From assembly GCA_017694765.1 (NCBI GenBank), contig JADIML010000198.1:1-12227 (forward strand): a stretch of DNA of 12,227 bases, in the 5' to 3' direction. Positions 5,919 through 12,227 of this stretch are shown piece after piece; position 1 is the first letter of the stretch, and every line of letters begins with the position of its first letter. This stretch comes from Candidatus Scybalomonas excrementavium (lineage in GTDB: Bacteria > Bacillota > Clostridia > Lachnospirales > Lachnospiraceae). The notes beneath the pieces were generated by a model, which had not been told where the DNA came from, did not search any database, and saw only the letters and a list, made by a program, of their open reading frames with translations. Made by a program: the position numbers and the translations under genes.

Positions 5919-7178
5919 TTATCCTCTCTTCTTTTTCTTATAGTCATACCAACCAAATGCAAATAATCCTAAACCGACAATTCCTAAAATAGGGATTGGC
6001 CATTGTAATAACCCCGTTTGTGGAAGAGAAGATAGAGGAGTTTCGTTCTCTGTAATCTCAACAGTTGGTGTACTTCCTTCATTTCCTTGTGGTATATCAC
6101 TACTATCACCTGGATCAAAACTTCCATGTGGTACATCATTTTCCTCGATTTCTTCTGGAACTTCTGTACTTGGAATATCATCTCCTGGCTCTTCTTCTCC
6201 TGGATCAAAACTTCCATGTGGTGTGTCATTCTCATCTATCTCTTCTGTATAAGTATTGTTAATGAGTAAAGCTGTTTCACTCTCTTCATAGTTTACCATA
6301 TAAGGAGTCGTTACCCCTGTTTCTACAACAATCCAATCGCCTCCTGCTTTCATTCCTGTAAACGTGTAGCGCCAATTATTATCTGCATTTAATTCTACAT
6401 TTTCAATAAATGTATCTCCATTATATAAGTTGACACGAATGGACTCTGGTCTAGCATCTTCATTTCCATCATCAATCCAGTTTTTTATGACTGTGATAGA
6501 TTCTGTTGCTGGATCTGGTGTTGGGTCTGGATCCGGTGTTGGGTCTGGATCTAGTGTTGGATCTGGTGTTGGCGTTGGAATATAAGTATTTACATGCTCA
6601 TATTTCACTTCCACGATAACATCATAATCTAATACATTATCTCCATTTTCATCGATTCCAGCATTTGGCAATGCCATAAGAAATGAAGATGGTGTATAGG
6701 TATCATATCCACTGATTGTCTTTTCTCCAACTACCAGATACAATCCAGTAGTCATAGTAGTTCCTTCAAATTTTAACTGGCTATCTTGTGTCATCTTTGT
6801 CATGAGTGGTTCGATTTTCGTTGTGACTGGCTGTTCTGGCTTTACTGTATTTTGATCCAAAATATATTTTTCAAAAGCATCTGCTGATAGTCGCCAATCA
6901 TTCTCTGTCATTTGACCTTGAATTTTTACATTTGCTGCTTCAAACTCTTTTGTCTTTGTAAACCTTCCTGATTCATCTACAGTTGCTATTTTATAAATGG
7001 AAAATTTTGCTCCATTTACTGGATATTTTAAAGTTAATGATACATAGGCTCCCGTATCGATTGCTTCATTTGTCGTAGTCTTTGCATAAATGGCAGATAT
7101 CATTGACATGCTATATACTATGACCATACATAATGCAACTGTGAGAGCAATTCCTATTTTTCTTCCTTTTCTGAACAT
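5919..7178 (-). CDS. LPQTG-anchored minor (probably basal) pilin with CnaB domain
   Basis: The protein has 419 residues. A signal peptide (1 to about 32, ending SAIYA) leads into an N-terminal pilin-like domain (about 40-198). That domain closes with DYDVIVEVKYE, the place where SpaA-type pilins carry the cross-linking lysine motif, so Lys192 is a candidate. A Pro/Asp/Thr-rich stalk follows at about 201-223. A CnaB-type domain (about 226-312) starts SITVIKNWIDDG and has VVETG as the likely isopeptide Glu strand. A repetitive acidic linker (313-384) leads to the sorting signal LPQTG (385-389), a membrane helix and KKKKRG. The LPQTGL motif differs from LPSTGG/LPETGG of the other two pilins. It overlaps the class C sortase gene by 25 bases, with AGGTG ahead of the ATG. 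Size and position before the anchoring sortase suggest the basal pilin; an ancillary adhesin is the alternative. Confidence 0.85.
   Translation of the reverse strand: MFRKGRKIGIALTVALCMVIVYSMSMISAIYAKTTTNEAIDTGAYVSLTLKYPVNGAKFSIYKIATVDESGRFTKTKEFEAANVKIQGQMTENDWRLSADAFEKYILDQNTVKPEQPVTTKIEPLMTKMTQDSQLKFEGTTMTTGLYLVVGEKTISGYDTYTPSSFLMALPNAGIDENGDNVLDYDVIVEVKYEHVNTYIPTPTPDPTLDPDPTPDPDPTPDPATESITVIKNWIDDGNEDARPESIRVNLYNGDTFIENVELNADNNWRYTFTGMKAGGDWIVVETGVTTPYMVNYEESETALLINNTYTEEIDENDTPHGSFDPGEEEPGDDIPSTEVPEEIEENDVPHGSFDPGDSSDIPQGNEGSTPTVEITENETPLSSLPQTGLLQWPIPILGIVGLGLFAFGWYDYKKKKRG
6109..6222 (-). repeat. Duplicated 24-bp unit encoding the wall-proximal ENDxPHGSFDPG repeats
   Basis: An identical 24-base segment occurs at 6109-6132 and 6199-6222, offset by exactly 90 bases (30 codons). 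It encodes the shared PHGSFDPG of EIDENDTPHGSFDPG (residues 313-327) and EIEENDVPHGSFDPG (343-357). A third, shortened copy (EITENETP, 374-381) runs straight into LPQTG. The unit is in frame, so copy number could change linker length. Confidence 0.75.
6511..6578 (-). repeat. Short tandem repeat encoding the Pro/Asp/Thr stalk
   Basis: Imperfect tandem copies based on GGATCTGGTGTTGGGTCT (18 bases, in frame, read on the plus strand) encode the TPDPDP-type stalk of the LPQTG pilin (about residues 203-223). It separates the N-terminal pilin domain from the CnaB domain. Repeats of this type change length readily by slippage while keeping the frame. Confidence 0.65.
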
Positions 7179-8053
7179 GATTCTTCACCTACCCCTTTCT
7201 TTTGTATGACAATATTATTATGTTTTCGCTTCTTTCTTGTAGAAATAAGAAGTGTTGTTAAAACAATGCTAAGAGCTGGTACTGCAATGACTGGCACAAC
7301 AAGCATTGGCTCGATTAAAATCGCATCTGCAGATACTCGTTCTGCAGAATATGGTGTTGGAATTCTAACTCCTCTTACAAGGAGACGATGTGTGTTTACT
7401 GCATATGGTGTACAAGTAACTAAAGTTACATAATCTTTTCCTTTCACTGGCATTAGTTTGGATACATCTTCTGGTTCTACAATTGAAATTTTATCAACTT
7501 CATATGTCAATACTTCATCTAAGATAAAAATTTGAAAGGTATCTCCTTCTTGTAATTGATCCAAATCGGTAAATAACTTGGCAGTTGGAAGTCCTCGATG
7601 TCCTGTTAAAACAGAATGAGTGCCTTTTCCCCCAACTGGTAATGAACTCCCTTCTAAATGTCCAACACTTGTTTGTAAAATCTCTTCTGATGTTCCATGA
7701 TAAATAGGTAAATCCACTCCTAGCTTTTGAATTTCAATATATCCCATAATACCATCGCCACCGATATTTAGTAATGATTGGTACAGCTTATCTTCTGCCT
7801 TCCCATTTACAAAATCGCCACTTATAAGATTTTTATTATAATTTTTAGCTTTCTTTAAAATTTGATTATATTCTTCATCAGACATTTCACTTACTGCTTC
7901 TTCATAATTGATAATAGCTCTTGATGCGTGAAACTCATTGAAGAAATCACTAATCGTTGGATATAGCACCACCAAGAGCCCCACGAAGAATACACTGATT
8001 AATAACAGATTGGCTATATTGATCTTTTTTTTCTTTCTCTCTTTTTTCCTCAT
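7154..8053 (-). CDS. Class C (pilin-polymerising) sortase
   Basis: The protein has 299 residues from the ATG at 8053, chosen because GGGAG lies 7 nt upstream. An in-frame ATG at 8158 would add 35 mostly Arg/Lys/Ser/Tyr residues but has no ribosome-binding site, and that stretch carries a hairpin. It has two membrane helices (about 12-32 and 250-271), the class C hallmark. The extracellular core holds GDGIMGYIEIQKLGVDLPIY, catalytic His152 in LTGHRGL, and the TLVTCTPYAVNTHRLLVRG block with Cys214 and Arg223. Class C enzymes cleave LPXTG and join its Thr to a Lys of the next pilin, building the fibre. Many carry an autoinhibitory lid with DPF/DPW; the corresponding region here reads LISGDFVNG without DP. 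It follows the backbone pilin gene and overlaps the LPQTG pilin gene by 25 bases. Confidence 0.9.
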   Translation of the reverse strand: MRKKERKKKKINIANLLLISVFFVGLLVVLYPTISDFFNEFHASRAIINYEEAVSEMSDEEYNQILKKAKNYNKNLISGDFVNGKAEDKLYQSLLNIGGDGIMGYIEIQKLGVDLPIYHGTSEEILQTSVGHLEGSSLPVGGKGTHSVLTGHRGLPTAKLFTDLDQLQEGDTFQIFILDEVLTYEVDKISIVEPEDVSKLMPVKGKDYVTLVTCTPYAVNTHRLLVRGVRIPTPYSAERVSADAILIEPMLVVPVIAVPALSIVLTTLLISTRKKRKHNNIVIQKKGVGEESCSEKEEK

Positions 8054-8110
8054 GCGTCTCTCCCTACTGCTATATGCTTCTTTTCTTAATCTATAGTATC
8101 TTTTATTAGA

Positions 8111-8146
8111 ACGAGAAGGAAGTCTAAATCCTTCCCTCCTTCTCGT
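8111..8146 (-). promoter_or_regulatory. Strong hairpin in the leader of the class C sortase gene
   Basis: ACGAGAAGGA (8111-8120) pairs perfectly with TCCTTCTCGT (8137-8146), with a 16-nt loop in between that can add a G-U and a G-C pair. In the minus-strand RNA one arm carries an AAGGAGG-like sequence that has no start codon at a useful distance. No T run follows, so it is not a standard terminator. It lies between the backbone pilin stop (8227) and the preferred sortase start (8053) and could be an RNA processing, stabilising or attenuating element; that role is inferred. Confidence 0.5.
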
Positions 8147-8226
8147 CCTATTATTCATAATTTATGGTATGTTTTTATTTTAGCATATTGTATGTTTTAT
8201 AAATATGATACGCCATTGACAAGCAA

Positions 8227-9981
8227 TTAATTGTCTTTACCTTCCATACGTTTTCTTGTTACCAAAATGACTCCCGCACCTACCATTAAGATAGGACCTG
8301 CGATGTAGAATACTTTTCTACCAGCACCACCTGTAGATGGTAATTGAGCGCCTGTGCTATTTTCTACCTTTGCAATTTCATATCCAGCTTCTCCATTTTC
8401 TGAATTGCTTACAGAAGTTTCTGTACTTAAAAGATATGCTGGTAAATAAGTATCGCCTGGTTTATTTTTTGCCCAAGTAACTTTTGTAGAATCCTTTTGT
8501 AACCAACCATATTCTACTGTATTATCAACGATTCTTTGAGCTTGAACATCCATCATAGCTTCTTCTATATTAGATGTATATTTGTAATTATTTGTTGTTG
8601 TAATTTTGCTTGTAGGATTTGTTAATTCCACTTGTACTAATTCTGTTAACAGGTTATATCCAGATGGTGCCTTTGTTTCTTTTAAGTAATAAGTTCCTTT
8701 TGCTAATCCATTTAAAGCAATATAACCTGTTGCATCTGTTGTAATTGTAGCAATTGGTTTTGCTCCACTATTTACTGTTGCATCTGCACCTTCATTAATG
8801 ATATCTGATGCTTTATAAACTTCAAATGTTGCATTAGCTAATACTTTGTTTTCATTAGCTGTTTCATATTTCTTAATTACTAATCCATATGTATATACGG
8901 TTGCTGTATCACTAGCTTCTCCATTGGCTTCTTCTCCATCATGTCCTGGTTCCCAAGTATTTCCATCAAATGGATTGCTTGTATAATAAAGTTTCGCTTC
9001 GTTTGTAATACCTACTGTCCCAACTTGTGCATTTTCATTAATATAAGCATCATATACGACATAAAGAGTTGTTGCTCCAGCTGCTACTACTTTATCATAA
9101 TCAAAATTAACATAGAAAGTAGCATTTGTTGTATCCTCTTTTTTCTCAACTGTATAAGCTTCACTATCTAACAGATTTTTTCTTGCTTCATCGGTATAGA
9201 CTTTTAAACTAGCGTCATCAAATGTTAAACCGTTTGACATTTTATCACCCATATAAAAGGTTTTATTTGTTGCTCCTGCTGGATAAGTAGGAATTCCTAC
9301 GGTTACAGTATAAGTGACTTTATCACCAATACTTACACTATTATCACCACTTGGAACTGTTACCTCTTTTTCAATTGGTACATCTGCTGTTTTCATATCA
9401 ACTGTATAAGATTCATAAAGTTTATATTCTCCATTTTCTACGCTTGGCTGTACTTCTACAGAAACTGTTTGATAGATTTTTGTTCCTGTTGAACTTCCTA
9501 GACCAACTACAATATATTGTCCTAAACCGACGGTATCAAATCTAGCAATTCCTGTATCTCCAGTATTTGCTGTTTTATCTGCTTCCACACTATGCGCTTT
9601 TACATAAGCTGCAAATTCACCTAAAACTGCTTTTAATTGTTCTTCTTCATACTTCATATAAGTATCTTCATTAATATCTTTATACTTCTGATTTTCTTGC
9701 TTAAATTTGTTGAATTCTTCTGTAAATTGATGAGTTAATGTATTGTTTTTTTCATCAAATGTTGTTTGGATTACTTGATAAAGACCAAGTATGTCATTCT
9801 TATTGGCTTCATTGTCAGTTGTACCAACATAAATTGTTGTTGTAGAATCTTTTGTTAATTTTACTAAATTACCTGTACCATTATTTGTCGTTGCCCATGT
9901 TGGTATTGCAGTTGCTACTACTACAATAAATGTTAATATCCATGCTACTAATCCTTTGATTGTTTTACTTTGTGTTTTCAT
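8227..9981 (-). CDS. Major (backbone) pilin, SpaA type, LPSTG sorting signal
   Basis: The protein has 584 residues. A signal peptide is predicted to cleave near residue 30 (IPTWA). The N-terminal pilin domain (about 36-200) is followed by a domain of the fimbrial isopeptide D2 type (about 203-332, starting VPIEKEVTVPSGDNSVSIGD). A CnaB domain (from about 366) has the E-box YYLKETKAPSGYN, with Glu435 as the expected isopeptide acid and Lys370/371 in GLVIKKYE as the partner lysine. The CnaB end strand (IAKVENSTG) runs into LPSTGG (547-552), a membrane helix and a KRMEGKDN tail. Between the E-box strand and that last strand lies an extra stretch of about 75 residues. AGAGAGGA precedes the ATG. 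Size, D2 plus CnaB domains and the neighbouring class C sortase identify it as the fibre subunit. The exact cross-linking lysine in the N-terminal domain is not obvious. Confidence 0.9.
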   Translation of the reverse strand: MKTQSKTIKGLVAWILTFIVVVATAIPTWATTNNGTGNLVKLTKDSTTTIYVGTTDNEANKNDILGLYQVIQTTFDEKNNTLTHQFTEEFNKFKQENQKYKDINEDTYMKYEEEQLKAVLGEFAAYVKAHSVEADKTANTGDTGIARFDTVGLGQYIVVGLGSSTGTKIYQTVSVEVQPSVENGEYKLYESYTVDMKTADVPIEKEVTVPSGDNSVSIGDKVTYTVTVGIPTYPAGATNKTFYMGDKMSNGLTFDDASLKVYTDEARKNLLDSEAYTVEKKEDTTNATFYVNFDYDKVVAAGATTLYVVYDAYINENAQVGTVGITNEAKLYYTSNPFDGNTWEPGHDGEEANGEASDTATVYTYGLVIKKYETANENKVLANATFEVYKASDIINEGADATVNSGAKPIATITTDATGYIALNGLAKGTYYLKETKAPSGYNLLTELVQVELTNPTSKITTTNNYKYTSNIEEAMMDVQAQRIVDNTVEYGWLQKDSTKVTWAKNKPGDTYLPAYLLSTETSVSNSENGEAGYEIAKVENSTGAQLPSTGGAGRKVFYIAGPILMVGAGVILVTRKRMEGKDN

Positions 9982-10072
9982 AGTCTTGTCCTCTCTTTCC
10001 TTTTTATTTCTCTTGTTGACAAGTTTACTTTTATTTATAGAAACAACAGTTTATCCTATATTTATCTGGTAG

Positions 10073-10097
10073 GAGGAGAGGGATTATCTCTCTCCTC
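10073..10097 (-). promoter_or_regulatory. Hairpin spanning the stop codon of the VWA pilin gene
   Basis: GAGGAGAG (10073-10080) pairs with CTCTCCTC (10090-10097), an 8-bp G+C-rich stem with the TAA stop (10086-10084) in its loop. On the minus strand it is followed by CTACCAGATAAATA, not a T run, so complete termination is unlikely. It could stabilise or process the transcript between tip and backbone genes. The remaining intergenic bases (9982-10072) show no convincing promoter beyond a TATAAA-like box and a small CTTGT-TG-ACAAG palindrome. Confidence 0.45.
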
Positions 10098-12227
10098 TAT
10101 GTTCCTGTTGCTTTCTTGTGTAAATGATTCCAATAGCTGCTACAGCCATCGTTGTAATTCCAATAACTGTAAAGGTTGTTGTTCCCATTCCTCCCGTTTC
10201 TGGAAGAGATGCTGTTTTTGTATTTTTAACAGTTAGTTTATAAGATTCTCCTTCTTTTGTAGAAACTAACATCGTATTAGAAGAATCTATCATTACATTG
10301 CCACTGCTTAAAACAAAGCTATATGGTCCAGAAATTTTATATCCTGTGTATGCTTTTGTTTCAACCAAATAATAAGTTCCATCTATTAACTTACTATTTC
10401 CAATGATTGTTGTTAAATCAATTTGTCCATTTTCGTCTGTTACTAATGAATTGGTATTTAATTTAACTACCTTAACTTCCTTACCATCAATTTCAATTGT
10501 ACTGTTACTCGTTTCATCTTCTCGATATAAATCAAATTGTACGCCTTCTAATGTCATGTTTGTATTTGTTACATCTACCTTTGTAAGAACCAAATTGTAA
10601 GCATCTTTCTCTGGTACTTGAACAACTGGTCTTTCTTGATAAACTTCCGTTGTTACTTCCTTCTTTCCAACAACACGGTAAGAAATATTTACGTTACCTT
10701 CTTCTTGCTGATATGTACTTTCATTAAATTTATTAGCAAAAAGACCAATTTGATTGGAACTTGTTGTATTTTGTCCATAATCGGTTTCTAAATCACCTTT
10801 CATCATTTCATTATCACCAATCATAGGGTATTCTTGATCTGAGAATTCCTCTTTTGCTTCTTCTGTAACAACGATGTTAAAAGAAAGTGTATACAAATAA
10901 TCTCCATTAATCTTATAGTATGGATTGAAAATAGCTTTGATTTGTTTTGTGTCTGGATTATATGTTATTGTTTTCATAATAGAGGTTCCTATATTATTTC
11001 TATCGTCATGGGAGTATTTCATATGCCTAGAAACCTCATTTGTATCTACTTCTTCTGCTATAATCCGTTGTCCATTCCAGCTTCCTTTCCAAAGCATAAT
11101 CGCTTCTTGATTATCATCCTGACAATTACCAGAAATATCTGTTCTTTCTTGCATTGTTACAACAATATCTGCCGTTTGATTTAAATCTACATATGCACTT
11201 AGTGTATCAGTAATAGAAAGTTGATTTGCTTCTAATCCTCTTAAAAGAGTTTCAAATGCTTCTGTCAACTGTTCAGAATTACCTTTTTCTGCTGTTAAAT
11301 GAAGATCAGAACTTGAAGCAATGGCATCTAAAACTGGATCTGCATAAGTAGAATCACCACCAATATCCACTCCTAAAGCATAAAATGTTACATTCTTCAA
11401 TTCTTCTCGAACTTTCTTGGCATATGCAATGGTTGGTTCTTTAGAACTTGCAAGAGAATTTTCTGTACCATTTCCTTTTTTATCTGGCTCATATCCCTCA
11501 TCAAAATAGTTTCCTTGAGACCATTCATTTTCTTCTGAATTCGTTGTACTATAATAGAAAGTTGGAGCTCCATCTGTTAAGAAGAATACATATTTTTTAC
11601 GAGAAGTTGTATTATTATTTAGTAGATATTTTGTTTCTCGTAATGCATCCATCATATTAGTACCTTCATATTTCGGAGTAGTTGCACGATTAATTGCAGC
11701 TTCAACATTATTTAAATTAGAAGACCATGTAATCTGAGTTTTTGCAGCCTCAGCATATCCAATAACACTAATTCGATTATCCCCGCTATTGGTCAAAATT
11801 TTATTCACTAATTTCTTTGCCTCTTGATTTACCTTACTTGCTTTTGTTACACTATTATTCCATGTTTCACTCCATGTTTCATTCATACTATTGGATTGAT
11901 CAATAACAAGAACAACATCTACAGGTTCTGGAAGAGCATTGGATGCTAAATCTAAATATAATCGATATGCATCACTGTCTGTTACCTCTGTATATTCCTT
12001 AGAATCGTTTCCTCCATCACCTAAATAATCAATTTTCTTTGTATGTGGGAAAATACCGTCTGTGTTATCAATCTGATTCGTAAATTTCTTGTTTTGAATC
12101 AATACTTGTGTCATATTAGACATCTTATAGAATGTAAATTCTGTTGCATAATTTGACTTTGAGGTTGCATACATATGATTCCCGTTTAATTGTATATAAT
12201 ATTTTTTCGAACCATATCCTTTTATAT
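10084..12227 (-). CDS. VWA-domain tip adhesin/ancillary pilin, LPETG sorting signal (5' end outside the window)
   Basis: The reading frame stays open to the right edge. Upstream of the first in-frame ATG (12174) it continues through KGYGSKKYYIQLNGNH with no stop, so that ATG is internal and the signal peptide is missing. Counting from it, a von Willebrand A domain starts at about 84 (PVDVVLVIDQSNSMNE). It has a complete metal-binding MIDAS: DQSNS (92-96), Thr172 in EGTNMMDAL and Asp201 in FFLTDGAPT. The body between VWA and C-terminus is beta-rich. A CnaB/SpaA-like domain (from about 530, starting YNLVLTKVDV) has the E-box YYLVETKAYTGYK. The end is LPETGG (657-662), a membrane helix and RKQQEHRGER. 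This matches tip adhesins such as RrgA, SpaC and GBS104 in domain type. Being first in the operon fits the tip role. The ligand cannot be told from sequence. Confidence 0.88.
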   Translation of the reverse strand, partial: IKGYGSKKYYIQLNGNHMYATSKSNYATEFTFYKMSNMTQVLIQNKKFTNQIDNTDGIFPHTKKIDYLGDGGNDSKEYTEVTDSDAYRLYLDLASNALPEPVDVVLVIDQSNSMNETWSETWNNSVTKASKVNQEAKKLVNKILTNSGDNRISVIGYAEAAKTQITWSSNLNNVEAAINRATTPKYEGTNMMDALRETKYLLNNNTTSRKKYVFFLTDGAPTFYYSTTNSEENEWSQGNYFDEGYEPDKKGNGTENSLASSKEPTIAYAKKVREELKNVTFYALGVDIGGDSTYADPVLDAIASSSDLHLTAEKGNSEQLTEAFETLLRGLEANQLSITDTLSAYVDLNQTADIVVTMQERTDISGNCQDDNQEAIMLWKGSWNGQRIIAEEVDTNEVSRHMKYSHDDRNNIGTSIMKTITYNPDTKQIKAIFNPYYKINGDYLYTLSFNIVVTEEAKEEFSDQEYPMIGDNEMMKGDLETDYGQNTTSSNQIGLFANKFNESTYQQEEGNVNISYRVVGKKEVTTEVYQERPVVQVPEKDAYNLVLTKVDVTNTNMTLEGVQFDLYREDETSNSTIEIDGKEVKVVKLNTNSLVTDENGQIDLTTIIGNSKLIDGTYYLVETKAYTGYKISGPYSFVLSSGNVMIDSSNTMLVSTKEGESYKLTVKNTKTASLPETGGMGTTTFTVIGITTMAVAAIGIIYTRKQQEHRGER

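Noticed and set aside
5914..5962. Longer N-terminus for the second sortase starting at 5962
   Set aside because: It would overlap the pilin gene by 44 bases. The ATG at 5914 has its own ribosome-binding site and gives a normal signal-anchor start.
5984..6269. Several short frames on both strands over the repeats of the LPQTG pilin
   Set aside because: They overlap a well-supported pilin gene and arise from its repetitive, stop-poor DNA.
10016..10040. TTGACA on the plus strand as an antisense promoter against the VWA pilin gene; the same TTGACAAG occurs at 8216-8223
   Set aside because: Neither copy has a good -10 hexamer at 16-18 bases, and an 8-base match in two A+T-rich gaps can be chance.
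1..12227. CRISPR arrays, insertion sequences, tRNA genes, phage attachment sites
   Set aside because: I found no repeat-spacer pattern, transposase frame, terminal inverted repeats or cloverleaf anywhere in the window.

Overview
The window looks like a chromosomal segment of a low-GC Gram-positive bacterium. The str-operon gene rpsL, LPXTG surface proteins, sortases and a PilT-type motor suggest a gut-type Clostridium relative, most likely Lachnospiraceae. That placement is an inference from gene content and A+T-rich coding; no rRNA or other taxonomic marker beyond 13 codons of rpsL is visible.

Layout. (a) 1-39, minus: the first 13 codons of ribosomal protein S12 (rpsL), with a strong Shine-Dalgarno site, a structured leader and a consensus TTGACA-N17-TATAAT promoter at 121-149. 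(b) 282-5197, plus: a tightly packed seven-gene operon. It encodes a membrane-anchored transglutaminase-like protein, a GspF/PilC/ComGB-type inner-membrane platform protein, four small single-pass membrane proteins that resemble pseudopilins but lack a recognisable prepilin-peptidase site, and a PilT-type hexameric ATPase. (c) 5264-5310: a long hairpin that probably terminates transcription from both sides. (d) 12227-5321, minus: a sortase-assembled pilus operon. In transcription order it holds a VWA-domain tip adhesin (5' end outside the window), a backbone pilin (LPSTG), a class C pilin-polymerising sortase, a smaller LPQTG pilin that is probably basal, and a second, non-class-C sortase that probably anchors the fibre to the wall.

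How the genes work together. In the sortase operon the VWA protein would sit at the tip. The class C sortase would link backbone subunits through their LPSTG threonine, and the last two genes would supply the base and wall attachment. Gene order follows tip to base. Hairpins at both pilin gene ends (10073-10097 and 8111-8146) could tune subunit-to-sortase ratios.

The plus-strand operon is the more unusual system. It has a platform protein and a motor with retraction-ATPase motifs, but in this window no assembly ATPase (PilB/GspE/ComGA), no prepilin peptidase and no classical pilin. It may be a minimal or divergent type IV filament machine, or it may depend on genes elsewhere. Its four bitopic partners and its leading transglutaminase gene are the least described part of the window. 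No gene-free stretch exceeds about 300 bases; the largest gap (40-281) holds the divergent rpsL and operon control regions.
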